Source of the DNA: Dyella silvae
GTDB taxonomy: Bacteria; Pseudomonadota; Gammaproteobacteria; Xanthomonadales; Rhodanobacteraceae
Direction: 5' to 3'
Assembly (NCBI RefSeq): GCF_026421305.1
Contig: NZ_JAPJBQ010000009.1
Location: 108,258-172,257, forward strand
Length of the DNA stretch: 64,000 bases
Every line of letters starts with the position of its first letter. Position 1 is the first letter of the stretch. The notes below the pieces were generated by a model. The model saw nothing but the letters and a program-made list of their open reading frames with translations. It had not been told where the DNA came from and ran no database searches. The translations under genes were made by a program, and so were the position numbers. Positions 45,894-54,843 of this stretch are shown here, piece by piece.

Positions 45894-47219
45894 TTACTTT
45901 TTGATCGCCTCGATAATTCGCGGCTTCATGAGCTTCGCGACCGCCTCGAAGACGGGAACGACGACCGAGTTGCCAAACTGTTTATAAGCTTGCATGTCCG
46001 ATACCGGGATGCGAAAGCTGGCCTCGCCTGGCTTGTCATAGCCCATCAGTCGCGAACACTCGCGTGGTGTAAGCCTGCGGGGCCGGTTCTTCATGTTCTT
46101 CGGCGTGTCGATATCCTTCTTGGAATCGAAGCCACGATCGACCAGGATCTCCGAGCCGTCCTTGTAGTAGCGGGCGGACAGCGTTCGGGTAACGTCGCCA
46201 GTGCCGACAAGACCGAAGCCGAATCCGTTGCCCTTTTCTTTGTGCTTGATCGAGTAGTTGTACAGATACGTCCATAGCTTAGGCGTCAGGACGTACTTGT
46301 CTTCCACTTCCTTCTCAAGGATGTCACCCAGAACAGGCTTTGTCTTTGGAATAAGCTTCTTGATGTCTTTCAGCGTGAATCCGTCGTGTACTCCGAGATC
46401 GCGACGAAATCCGGCAAGAACAATTCGTTCGCGGTGTTGGGGCACGAAGTGCTTTCCGTCGATGATCTTAGGATCATCTGCGCCACTGGCCGCGACATCG
46501 GCCACCTCGTAGCCCAGCTCGTCAAGCGTTTCGACGATCACCTTGAACGTGCGCCCCTTATCGTGGCTCTTCAGGTTCTTCACGTTCTCCAGGAGAAAAG
46601 CCTTCGGCTTCTTCGCTGCGATGATGCGAGCCACATCGAAGAACAAGGTGCCCTGAGTCTTGCATTCGAAGCCGTGCGCGCGGCCCAGTGCATTCTTCTT
46701 GGATACGCCCGCGATCGAAAACGGCTGGCAGGGGAAGCCGGCCAGCAGCACGTCGTGATCAGGCACCGCTTTGGCAATGTGCCTATAGGCTTCGTCTTCG
46801 CTCACGCTTTCATCAGCGCTCAGCGTGATCTTCCGGATGTCATCGTTGAACCTGTGGAATTCCGGGTCGGAGTGATAGTTCGCCTTGTAAGTGCGAACGG
46901 CCGGGGCATTCCATTCACTTGTAAAAACACAGCGCCCACCGGACAGCTCGAACCCGCGCCTGAGTCCGCCGATTCCGGCGAACAGATCGATAAAGTCGAA
47001 CTCTCGTTTGCCCTTCGGAGGTTTGGGCAACAGTGCTTCTAAAGCAGCATGTTCGGCCACGCTCAGCTTGGGAGATGCCTTTCCTTTGAGCCAGCGGTTA
47101 ATGGTCTCCCGGCACCAGTGATCTGGGGACACCTCATTCAGAAAGCCGGCGATCTGCTTCTGATCGTAAATTTCAAGCAACTTGTTGATCAGGTCGAGAT
47201 CTTCGGTATGGGCGGCCAT
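45894..47219 (-). CDS. DNA (cytosine-5) methyltransferase, Dcm-like
   Basis: This 441-residue enzyme has the C5 methyltransferase motifs in order: [18 protein letters not shown] (motif I), [11 protein letters not shown] with the catalytic cysteine (IV), FLLENVKNL (VI), [11 protein letters not shown] (VIII) and [13 protein letters not shown] (X). A helical N-terminal segment precedes the catalytic domain, as in Dcm and EcoRII methylases. With Vsr downstream and an MvaI/BcnI-type nuclease divergent from it, it should protect CCWGG or a related site. It is probably the methyltransferase of a type II restriction system. Confidence 0.92.
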   Translation of the reverse strand: MAAHTEDLDLINKLLEIYDQKQIAGFLNEVSPDHWCRETINRWLKGKASPKLSVAEHAALEALLPKPPKGKREFDFIDLFAGIGGLRRGFELSGGRCVFTSEWNAPAVRTYKANYHSDPEFHRFNDDIRKITLSADESVSEDEAYRHIAKAVPDHDVLLAGFPCQPFSIAGVSKKNALGRAHGFECKTQGTLFFDVARIIAAKKPKAFLLENVKNLKSHDKGRTFKVIVETLDELGYEVADVAASGADDPKIIDGKHFVPQHRERIVLAGFRRDLGVHDGFTLKDIKKLIPKTKPVLGDILEKEVEDKYVLTPKLWTYLYNYSIKHKEKGNGFGFGLVGTGDVTRTLSARYYKDGSEILVDRGFDSKKDIDTPKNMKNRPRRLTPRECSRLMGYDKPGEASFRIPVSDMQAYKQFGNSVVVPVFEAVAKLMKPRIIEAIKK

Positions 47220-47668
47220 GGGTCATCTATTTTGCGGGAAAAATGTGTGACGAAGTATCACTCGTTTGTCCCTTGCATGCTAGAGCGAAATGTCCGAAAG
47301 TGGCGCAAGGAAAGTCTGATGAACGCTCATCTCAAAGTCTGAGATGGAGGCTCATCGGCGTCAGCAACTTTCGGTTTTGAAAAAGGGGCCTGGTCGTCGC
47401 GCTTCGCGACGCCGAGATCAGGAGATCTCGACCACGTATAGCCTTTTCAGATTGTTGTGCGGCTGCCGATAAAGGGGGTCACGAGGCTCAGGCCGAGTCG
47501 TGATCGTGACGGAAGGTTACGCCCAGCATTGAGTGATACCAGTTGGCGGCGCGATGTCGTTCGGGAGTGTTCGCTCAAGTGCGGCCAGAGCCGGAGTCGC
47601 AATGAAGTTCGCCATCTGTCCGCTCGTTGACGGTGGCAACGCTGAAATGGAAATCAGGGGGAGTCAGC
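47220..47668. other. Divergent promoter region of the restriction-modification genes
   Basis: About 450 bases separate the methyltransferase and nuclease genes. It holds three hairpins: CATCTCA-TGAGATG (47328-47346), GTCGCGCTTCGCGAC near 47397 and CGAGATC-AGGA-GATCTCG (47413-47430). No controller-protein gene was found. Confidence 0.5.
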
Positions 47669-49018
47669 ATGATCGAGTCTGTGTCCGGTGTCCTGGCGCT
47701 GATGAAGTCGCATGGAGCAAATCGTTTCTACGCCAAAAAGCTGGCGCCGAACGACAATTCAAAGAACCAGATCTACCTGGGTGGTGACTTCTCGGCATTG
47801 AACGTAATCCCTCATGGCAGCATCTATGCGGACGCCGACGAGAAGGCCAGCAGTAAGCGAGACAGAGCCAAGGCTGATGTGGACCTCTACTGGGTAGATG
47901 AGCACGGTTGCTACCGTGCGCCCGGCGCGCAATTGATTCTTTATCCGAAATACCCGGAAGTCCGCATGTCCGGTTTTCTGAAGGGCTGCAGAAACGCGCC
48001 GGGCAAGGTGCTGAGGGTGCGGGATGAGGGGCGCGTCCTGGTTCTCGGAATGACTGAGGACAAACGCGTTCTCGGTTTCGCTGCGGGTAAGGGCCATCCC
48101 GTTGCAATGGAGGTTCTGGCACTCCCGGACGCTCCCATGCTGGGCGTGTTCATAGAGTTGAGTGACGCCGCAACCGGTGAAGACACGCGAACCGTCTTGC
48201 TCGCAAAGCTCGCAGCGATCCATCAAAAGCTCTGGATTCCCTCGCAGAGACTCAATCGGGGTGGTGCTCTGCAACCGTACATTGCGAGCAATGCCGGTGG
48301 CTACACACTGGAGGCGGAGCTTGGTATATCGCCGAACGGCTACTCGGAGCCCGATTTCCTCGGTTGGGAGATAAAGCAATACGGCGTCAGGGACTTCGAA
48401 AAATTCCTGCCCAGGTCACCGGTGACATTGATGACCCCCGAGCCGACTGGCGGCATCTATCACGATCAAGGAGTTGATGTCTTCCTGCGCCGTTTCGGGT
48501 ATCCCGACAAGAACGGAAAGCCTGATCGTCTCAACTTTGGCGGCATTTATGACTGTACCAAAGACTTCCATCCCGACACCGGGCTCAAGTTGGAGCTGCA
48601 GGGCTATGACTCGATCAAGCGAAAGATAACGGACATCGACGGTTGTATCGCGCTGGTGTCCCGGGACGGTGAAGTTGCCGCGTTATGGAAGTTCACCGAA
48701 TTCATGGAGCACTGGAACAGAAAGCACGCGCAAGCAGCCTATGTGCCGTCGCTATCGCACTCGCCGCCGCCAAGCTACCGCTATGGTCCGCGCGTTTTAC
48801 TCTGCGAGGAGGCTGACTTTGGACTACTTCTTGAGGCGATGACTGCAGGCGCTGTCTTTTACGATCCGGCGATCAAGATGGAAAGCGCGTCGTCCTCGAA
48901 GCCAAAGATCAAGCGGAGAAGTCAGTTCCGCGTTAGGCATGAATCACTTGAGCGGCTGTACCAACGAACAGGTCACTTCCAGCTTCAGCCAGACACCATG
49001 GTATGGACAAAAGAGTAA
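47669..49018 (+). CDS. Restriction endonuclease of the MvaI/BcnI family
   Basis: This 449-residue protein has in its second half GGYTLEAELGI, EPDFLGWEIKQYGVR and LMTPEPTGGIYHD, the conserved core of MvaI/BcnI-type monomeric nucleases that cut CCWGG or CCSGG. The EPDFLGWEIKQ stretch supplies the acidic and lysine catalytic residues. The N-terminal 200 residues are longer than in MvaI and may help in target recognition. AGGGGGAG lies six bases before the ATG, which settles the start. The methyltransferase gene is divergent and gives the cognate protection. The cutting site is inferred from family only. Confidence 0.87.
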   Translation: MIESVSGVLALMKSHGANRFYAKKLAPNDNSKNQIYLGGDFSALNVIPHGSIYADADEKASSKRDRAKADVDLYWVDEHGCYRAPGAQLILYPKYPEVRMSGFLKGCRNAPGKVLRVRDEGRVLVLGMTEDKRVLGFAAGKGHPVAMEVLALPDAPMLGVFIELSDAATGEDTRTVLLAKLAAIHQKLWIPSQRLNRGGALQPYIASNAGGYTLEAELGISPNGYSEPDFLGWEIKQYGVRDFEKFLPRSPVTLMTPEPTGGIYHDQGVDVFLRRFGYPDKNGKPDRLNFGGIYDCTKDFHPDTGLKLELQGYDSIKRKITDIDGCIALVSRDGEVAALWKFTEFMEHWNRKHAQAAYVPSLSHSPPPSYRYGPRVLLCEEADFGLLLEAMTAGAVFYDPAIKMESASSSKPKIKRRSQFRVRHESLERLYQRTGHFQLQPDTMVWTKE

Positions 49019-49251
49019 GAGTGACGCTGAAGGAGCTTGCGCAAGTCCCGGGCGCAGACGCGAAGGGCGAAGCTAATCCTCCAGGCGTCCTCGGCATATC
49101 CGTGAAATAACCTTCGAGGCGAGCACAGGATTTAGCTCGATGGGCTGAAGAAGCACTCCTCCCCTTTTTGTTCGGACGACAAGGACAAAACAGGGGTCAG
49201 AGTGCACTTTTCCTGCCAGTTTTCATGGAAAGTCCACTCTGATCCTGGTTT
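49019..49251. repeat. Tail region with paired GGGGTCAGAG-type repeat (copy d)
   Basis: Between 49189 and 49251 CAGGGGTCAGAGTGCACTTT is paired in inverse form with GGAAAGTCCACTCTGATCC. The remainder from 49019 holds no gene I can support. Confidence 0.6.
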
Positions 49252-49321
49252 TCCAAACTCAGCCGCCGGCCTTTCGCGGCGAAGCGGAGGTAGGCCGGTC
49301 GGCTGAAGTGCTTTGTTGGGC
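49252..49321 (-). repeat. attC-like recombination site of an integron cassette
   Basis: On the minus strand GCCCAAC (complement of GTTGGGC at 49315-49321) opens the site. Arms CAGCCGACCGGCC and GGCCGGCGGCTG then pair with one unpaired base, and a degenerate core GTTTGGA closes it. The inverse core, a stem with an extrahelical base and the length near 70 match attC sites. The stem is read as NKALQPTG in a spurious frame, a known mark of such repeats. Confidence 0.62.
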
Positions 49322-49351
49322 ACTCATCACAGAAGTCCGCGATGAGCAAAA

Positions 49352-49864
49352 CTACAACGCGGCCTGAAGGTCGGATGGCCCCATGCAGAAGAATAAAGTC
49401 CGGGGATCAAGGCAGCAGAAGAAGCAGTGTTCGCGGCCGTCGCTCCCATCCCAACAGACCATGATGCACCCATCGGAAATGATGATGTCGGGTAGTCGCA
49501 GCGCACTAGAAAGAACCTCAGATATGGGGGTTCCTACAGTGACTATGCCGGCGCCCTTTGTTTGTTTTAGTTTTTTGCGCGCTGCTGAAACAGCTGTGAT
49601 GAAGGCTTTTGACGGAGTGCCGGCCGTCTTGCAACGTTCAGTACGGAAAGCCTTAATTTTTCCGTACTCAAGATCCACTCTTATCAGAGCTGAGCAGCAT
49701 TCGGTTTCAACGTGCCCAAAATCGATCGTTGCTTTCTTTCTTTTTTCCAGATTATCGACATCGATAAATTGGAGCGACTTTGAAAGGGCTACCCTGGGTA
49801 GCGACACTCGATATTCGTGGCTGACCTTGATGGTTACAGTGCCACGCGTTTTCCTGGCGACCAT
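49352..49864 (-). CDS. Hypothetical protein in a probable integron gene cassette
   Basis: This 170-residue protein begins MVARKTRGTVTIKVSHEYRV and has several cysteines late in the chain (CCWDG-like IMVCWDGSDG and HCFFCCLD). I recognise no family. GGGAGGT precedes the ATG at 49864 by about six bases, a very strong ribosome site. The stop lies 30 bases before the attC-like site in the same direction, the usual layout of a cassette. No integrase gene is in the window. Confidence 0.68.
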   Translation of the reverse strand: MVARKTRGTVTIKVSHEYRVSLPRVALSKSLQFIDVDNLEKRKKATIDFGHVETECCSALIRVDLEYGKIKAFRTERCKTAGTPSKAFITAVSAARKKLKQTKGAGIVTVGTPISEVLSSALRLPDIIISDGCIMVCWDGSDGREHCFFCCLDPRTLFFCMGPSDLQAAL

Positions 49865-50604
49865 TTCGCACCTCCCTACGTTAATCACGTTTTAGAGACA
49901 CAAACTCGGCTGCGCCGATGGCTACATCGCGAGATTCAACGCCTATGCTGAGCGGTCTGTGCGGGCGGAGTGTGTGATCGCGCGAGCAACTCACTCCGCG
50001 TAGGTCCGCTTGATTGCATAGTCAACCGGGCGCCCCCGATTCGGCGATTATGCGCCCGTCGTCATCGTTTGCCAAAAAAGATCAGAGACTTTTTCTTGAG
50101 TGAACGAGAACTTTGCTGGTTCTAAATCATCAATCCTCGTAGAAATACCAAGTCAATCACCCAAACATCACGCGGACTGTAAGGCTCTTTGATTGAGGGC
50201 TAATTAGCTTCGAGGACGGTGGCGAAGTCCTGGTATCGCGCAAGCTTGATCGCGTAGACCTTTATCGACTTGGTTTGCGCGGTGCTTGCGCTAACGGATG
50301 TGGTTCGTTCCATCCGAATCAGGCGGTCTACCTCGCGTTTCATCGATAACACGTCTTTCTGGATCGACAGACCTGATCGCTCGTTGAGGATATCGGCCCC
50401 GTCGTCAGCACGTCAGAAGCTGATGGCAGCTTGAGGGAAACGCCGACACGCGTTAGCGCTTGCCTTTGGTACCGTCTCCACGTCACTCGCGGTGTCTCTT
50501 AACCGTTCCCCGCGAGTGACCATGACAGCAATGTCGTGAAGCGCGGGCCGCTTGAGCGGTAACTCAAACGACCCGCTGACCAAAGCCAACCTTAGGAGTT
50601 GATC
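49865..50604. other. Gene-poor stretch with a coding remnant and a single repeat
   Basis: About 740 bases. A lone GATCAGAGACTTTTTC repeat (copy f) lies near 50080-50096. On the minus strand the frame from about 50415 to 50200 reads LNERSGLSIQKDVLSMKREV and ends in YQDFATVLEAN with a stop, but has no good start. It looks like the 3' end of a lost gene. Confidence 0.5.
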
Positions 50605-50934
50605 TTGGCTACCCACGATCATACGGCACGCGCACGCCTGCCCGTTCCCGCCGGCAGCACCCACACTCCTCCACCCGACACCCTCACGGCGTCGGCGTCG
50701 GCACTCCCTCCCTCGCTCGTGTTCACCCGCGAAGATCTCGCCCTGGCCGCGTATGCCCTGACGCGGCTACGCATCGATCACGAGCAGTGCCTGCACGCCC
50801 GCACCGAAGGGCTTTCCCACAAGTCGTTGGAATGGCCGCTTCCGGCCGCCGTGGCCATTGCAGTGGCCACCGCCATCCAGTGCCTTGAACGTCTGGTGGA
50901 TGGGCACGGTGAGGCGTTGAGAGTGAACGCTTAG
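50605..50934 (+). CDS. Small hypothetical protein (TTG start)
   Basis: This 109-residue protein begins with a proline-rich segment, then FTREDLALAAYALTRLRIDH and VAIAVATAIQCLERLVDGHG, mainly helical. AGGAG six bases before the TTG at 50605 supports that start. I recognise no family. It lies about 150 bases upstream of the HigA-like gene in the same direction and does not resemble HigB toxins. Confidence 0.55.
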   Translation: MATHDHTARARLPVPAGSTHTPPPDTLTASASALPPSLVFTREDLALAAYALTRLRIDHEQCLHARTEGLSHKSLEWPLPAAVAIAVATAIQCLERLVDGHGEALRVNA

Positions 50935-51082
50935 CCCCGTCCTGTGATCGTTCCCCGTGGCGCGTCGATACCCATCGATGCGCCACACCTGGGCGATCAC
51001 GCACAGCGTCGCAGGACATTCCCCGACACGCATCGATGTCATCCCTGATGCGTCGCCTTGCCGTGCCTGACCGGAAAATCCG

Positions 51083-51388
51083 ATGAACCTGATTCGCCTC
51101 GACCCGCATCTGCGGGTGGACCCTTCACAGCGCCTGCGCACCCCCGGTGAGGTGCTGCGGGACGACTACCTGATACCCCGCGCTATGACTCTCTCCGCCC
51201 TCGCCCGGCGCACGGGGCTTACCGTGACCAGCCTGCGGCGACTCATCATGGGCGACGTTCCCATGCGCGCCAACGACGCCATCCGCCTCGCCGTTGTCCT
51301 CAACACCAGTGCGCTCTACTGGATGCTGCTGCAAGTGCAGTGCGATCTGGAGCGGGAGAAGCGCGGCCGCGAATTCGGGACGCTGTGA
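51083..51388 (+). CDS. HigA-like XRE-family antitoxin (no toxin adjacent)
   Basis: This 101-residue protein reads RTPGEVLRDDYLIPRAMTLS followed by ALARRTGLTVTSLRRLIMG, the helix-turn-helix of HigA/VapI-type antidotes, then NDAIRLAVVLNTSALYWM. HigA normally follows a higB toxin gene. The 150 bases upstream hold no such gene and the next gene upstream is unrelated. It may be an orphan antitoxin or a stand-alone repressor. Confidence 0.8.
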   Translation: MNLIRLDPHLRVDPSQRLRTPGEVLRDDYLIPRAMTLSALARRTGLTVTSLRRLIMGDVPMRANDAIRLAVVLNTSALYWMLLQVQCDLEREKRGREFGTL

Positions 51389-51683
51389 AGGTCTAGATCG
51401 CACACCCGGCGATGACATTGAGGAAGAAAGGGCAGGGCGAGATGGCCCGGCACTTTCGGGCACGTTTATAGCGCACCGCTATCCGTGTGATGCATCAGTG
51501 CTGGCGCGAGCCGCCGATGCGCGATGCCCATTTTGTATTGGAATGTATCCGCCCGTCGCCGCCTTACATTTCGATGCATTTGGGCTGGGCGTGTGACACA
51601 CCGGCGTTACGCGGCGGGCGTCTCCTAGTCACTCCGGCTGGCATGCCGCCAGCGCGCCACACGACACCCAAGGAGAACTCGTC

Positions 51684-52601
51684 ATGTCCAACACCATCCC
51701 CCACACCGGCAAGGTCGGCAGCCACGAAGGCCTGGCCCGCAACAGCGATGGCGCCGGGCGCGATGATTCCACCCACCTCCTCCGCACCCAGCCATCCCCG
51801 GTATCGCGGGGACATGCCTTCATGCGAACGTTGTTGAGCTTCGCCATTGGGTTTGTGGCCGCCCAGGCTCCGGCGATCGCCGCTGACGTCAAGCCCGTAC
51901 CCACGCACGCTTCCGAGCCACATGGCGTGAAGAACATCGTCATCGTGCCGGGCGCCTTCGTCGACGGTTCCGGCTGGCGCGTGGTGCACGACATCCTCAT
52001 CCACAAGGGCTACAACGTCACCGTCGAGCAGCCGCGCATCGAATCGCTTGCCGACGACATCGATCTCACTCGTGAACTGATCCGTCGACAGGATGGCCCC
52101 GTGCTGCTGGTCGGCCACAGCTACGGTGGCGCCGTGATCTCGGTCGCCGGCACGCGCGACAAGGTGAAGGGCCTGGTCTATGTGGCCGCGCTGGAGCCCA
52201 AGGAAGGCGAAAGCGTGAGCCAGTTGCTCAGCTCGGTGCCCGCCCCGAGTAATGACGTGGTCGCCACCCTCGACGACCATCTGTACGTCGAGCCGTCGAA
52301 GTTCGCTGCGGATTTTGCCGGCGACCTCATCAAGAACCGCACGGATTTCATGGCGGCGTCACAGCCGTTCGCGGCCAAGGCGGCCTTCACCGCCACGGTG
52401 TCCGACGCCGCGTGGCACACCAAGCCCACCTGGGCGGTGCTCACCACCGACGACCATGTGCTGAGTCCCGACCTGCAGCGCTCGATGTATCAGCGCGCCG
52501 GCTCCAAGGTCACCGAAATCAAGGCCAGCCACCTTGTCTACATTTCGCAACCCGAACAGGTGGCGAAGGTGATCGAGGACGCCGCCACCAGCCTGCATTG
52601 A
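51684..52601 (+). CDS. Alpha/beta hydrolase with internal signal peptide
   Basis: This 305-residue protein has the oxyanion region VIVPGAFVDGSGW, the nucleophile motif GHSYGGAV and a late histidine in ASHLVYIS, fitting the alpha/beta hydrolase_6 family of small secreted esterases. A full signal peptide (MRTLLSFAIGFVAAQAPAIA) begins at residue 47. AAGGAG before the upstream ATG at 51684 favours the longer form, so either export is inefficient or the start is really 51822. The substrate is unknown. Confidence 0.82.
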   Translation: MSNTIPHTGKVGSHEGLARNSDGAGRDDSTHLLRTQPSPVSRGHAFMRTLLSFAIGFVAAQAPAIAADVKPVPTHASEPHGVKNIVIVPGAFVDGSGWRVVHDILIHKGYNVTVEQPRIESLADDIDLTRELIRRQDGPVLLVGHSYGGAVISVAGTRDKVKGLVYVAALEPKEGESVSQLLSSVPAPSNDVVATLDDHLYVEPSKFAADFAGDLIKNRTDFMAASQPFAAKAAFTATVSDAAWHTKPTWAVLTTDDHVLSPDLQRSMYQRAGSKVTEIKASHLVYISQPEQVAKVIEDAATSLH

Positions 52602-52654
52602 ACACAACCTTCATCCCTCGAGGTTGAGTTTCTGCGGTAGATGAAAAGCATCGT

Positions 52655-53590
52655 TCACGCGGCCGTGGTGGGCCGCGTGAACTCCGTGGCATGCGCTTGC
52701 ACGAACTCGTGCATGCTTGTCGGTACGCGGCCCGTCAATCGAGTGAAGTCGTCCGTCATGCGGTCGTAGCGGCCTTGCTGATGCAGGCGCGCCATGGCGG
52801 CGAAATGAGCCAGCAGGTGTTCGGGAAAGCCGGCCTCGCGTAGCTTGTCGGTCCAGGCATCGACCGGTGCATCCCGATAGGTGATCGTGCGCCCGAGTAC
52901 TTCGGAAAAGACGTTCGCAAAGTGCACCAGATCGGCGGACTCCTTTCCCGTGAGGTTGTAGATGCGGCCAATGTGCGGCGCCGGATCGTCCAGCACTACG
53001 GCGACAGCACGCGCAACGTCTACAGCGGAGATGGGTGCGGTGCGGCCGTCGCCGAGCGGCAGCACGAGCGCATCGCGATCGCGCACGCCGGCTGCGGCGA
53101 GCACCTGGAAGAAACCCTCAAGGAATACTGTCGGCCGAATGGTCACCATCGGAAGGCCTGACCACGAGAGCGCCTGCTCAGCGAGCCAGTGCAGCTTGTG
53201 CTGGGGACTGTCGGTCGTTTCGGTGATGCTCATCTGAGAGACCGTCATCTGCGACATGTTCACGACGGCCTCGACGCCATGGTGCCGGGCGACAACGGCC
53301 ATGTTGACGGTGGCCTCCAGGTAGGCCGCGGAGACCGACATGCCGAAGTAGATGCGCTTGCAGCTCTCGACGGCGCGATGCACCGATGCGAGGTCAGTCA
53401 GGTCGCCCACCACGACCTCGGCACCGAGGCGGCGAAGGTCGTCTGCACGAGCGTCCTCCCGTCGCACCATGGCGCGCACGTGGTGGCCCTGGGCCAGCAG
53501 CATGCTGGTGACGTTGCGGCCGATGGCACCCACTGCGCCAGCGGCGCCGGTCACGAGGATGGGGGAGTCGTGTTCTGAAATGTTGGTCAT
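52655..53590 (-). CDS. NmrA-like NAD(P)-binding reductase
   Basis: This 311-residue protein has ILVTGAAGAVGAIGRNVTSM, the nucleotide-binding loop of the atypical SDR/NmrA family, then MVRREDARADDL and GDLTDLASVHRAV. Such proteins bind NAD(P) as redox sensors or act as quinone or isoflavone reductases. It is divergent from a LysR gene 226 bases away, the common layout for LysR control of a neighbour. Confidence 0.87.
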   Translation of the reverse strand: MTNISEHDSPILVTGAAGAVGAIGRNVTSMLLAQGHHVRAMVRREDARADDLRRLGAEVVVGDLTDLASVHRAVESCKRIYFGMSVSAAYLEATVNMAVVARHHGVEAVVNMSQMTVSQMSITETTDSPQHKLHWLAEQALSWSGLPMVTIRPTVFLEGFFQVLAAAGVRDRDALVLPLGDGRTAPISAVDVARAVAVVLDDPAPHIGRIYNLTGKESADLVHFANVFSEVLGRTITYRDAPVDAWTDKLREAGFPEHLLAHFAAMARLHQQGRYDRMTDDFTRLTGRVPTSMHEFVQAHATEFTRPTTAA

Positions 53591-53816
53591 GGCTGTTCTT
53601 GGGAATCAGACGGTCGTCAGGGGGAGGAGGGGTGGCATCAGCCACAACGCCTGTCGCGGCATCGCGCTTGTTACCGCTCGGCGCGAGCATGAGCGCCAAG
53701 GTGGCGTAGATCGTCGACGTGGTAATGCGGGTGACGACGGCGGGGGCAATGACACTAGCCTGGACCCGACCAACCCGCTTGACCAGTGCAATATTCAGAA
53801 GTAAATGTTGCATGGC

Positions 53817-54755
53817 ATGAAAACGTATGACCTGAACTTGCTGCGTACGCTGGACGCGCTACTGGCCGCCGGCAGCGTCACCGGCGCCGCCGAGCGTCTT
53901 CACCTGAGCGTGCCGGCGACTAGCCATGCGCTTGCGCGTTTGCGCGAGCTGACCGGTGACGCGCTGCTGGTGCGCGCTGGCCGTCGCCTGGTGCCTACGC
54001 CGCGTGCTTTAGCGCTACGCGAGCCGGTGGCGCAATGGATTGCGCAGGCTGCGTCGTTGATACACACGCCGCCGGGGGACGATCTGGCGGCCACAGAGCG
54101 CACCTTCGTCGTGCGCGCACCGGATGGCTTCGCCATCGCTTTCGGCGCCGCGCTCGGCACCGCGCTGGCGGCGGACATGCCGCGCGCGCAGTTGCGATTC
54201 GTGACCGAGACACACGACGACCCCGGTGCCCTGCGCGAAGGTCGCGTCGATCTCGACATCGGTACGTTCAGACCACGCGATCCGGAAATCGAGGTTGTCG
54301 AACTGTTTCCCCAATCGATGATCGCCGTCGTGCGCGCCGGTCATCCGTTCGCGGATCGTCCAGCAACGGCACGCCGCTACGTCACACAAGCGCACGTTGA
54401 TGTGCAGCGGCGCCCCGGGGCACCCTCGTTAGTCGACGACGCATTGGCCGCGCTTGGTCTGTCGCGTCGCGTTGTGGTTACCGTGGCCAACGCCAGTGCG
54501 GCGCCCGTCATTGCCTCGCGTAGCGATTTTGTTGCCACTCTGAGTGAACGATTGGCGCGGGCGATGGCGCCTGGCCTTGGTCTTGTGGTGGTACCGCTGC
54601 CGTTTCTGCCGCGTGGCGAGACGGTTGTGATGGCGTGGCATCCGCGCCACGCCGCCGACCCGGCGCATGCCTGGCTGCGCCGACAAGTGCCGGCCGCAAT
54701 CGCGGGTACGCGTGCTGGCCGAGGGCATCGAAAGTCTTCGCCTGCGTCGACCTGA
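53817..54755 (+). CDS. LysR-family transcriptional regulator
   Basis: This 312-residue protein begins MKTYDLNLLRTLDALLAAGS with the helix-turn-helix VTGAAERLHLSVPATSHALA, followed by a LysR substrate domain. It is divergent from the NmrA-like reductase gene and probably controls it in response to an unknown ligand. An ATG four codons upstream (53805) is possible. Its end meets a paired repeat shared with the convergent alginate-lyase-like gene. Confidence 0.88.
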   Translation: MKTYDLNLLRTLDALLAAGSVTGAAERLHLSVPATSHALARLRELTGDALLVRAGRRLVPTPRALALREPVAQWIAQAASLIHTPPGDDLAATERTFVVRAPDGFAIAFGAALGTALAADMPRAQLRFVTETHDDPGALREGRVDLDIGTFRPRDPEIEVVELFPQSMIAVVRAGHPFADRPATARRYVTQAHVDVQRRPGAPSLVDDALAALGLSRRVVVTVANASAAPVIASRSDFVATLSERLARAMAPGLGLVVVPLPFLPRGETVVMAWHPRHAADPAHAWLRRQVPAAIAGTRAGRGHRKSSPAST

Positions 54756-54772
54756 GTCGGGTGACGGCCACT

Positions 54773-54840
54773 AAAAAAGGGGTCAGAGACTTTTTCCCAC
54801 TGAGTGCGGAAGGGAAGTGAACCTGACCCCATTCTTTTGC
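54773..54840. repeat. Paired GGGGTCAGAG-type inverted repeat (copy e)
   Basis: AAAAAAGGGGTCAGAGACTT at the left is paired with GGGAAGTGAACCTGACCCC and ATTCTTTT at the right. It fills the gap between convergent genes and could end both transcripts. Confidence 0.72.
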
Positions 54841-54843
54841 AAA

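Noticed and set aside
49132..49323. A small frame beginning MPNKALQPTG
   Set aside because: It is read from the attC-like palindrome and the adjacent repeat and is not a gene.
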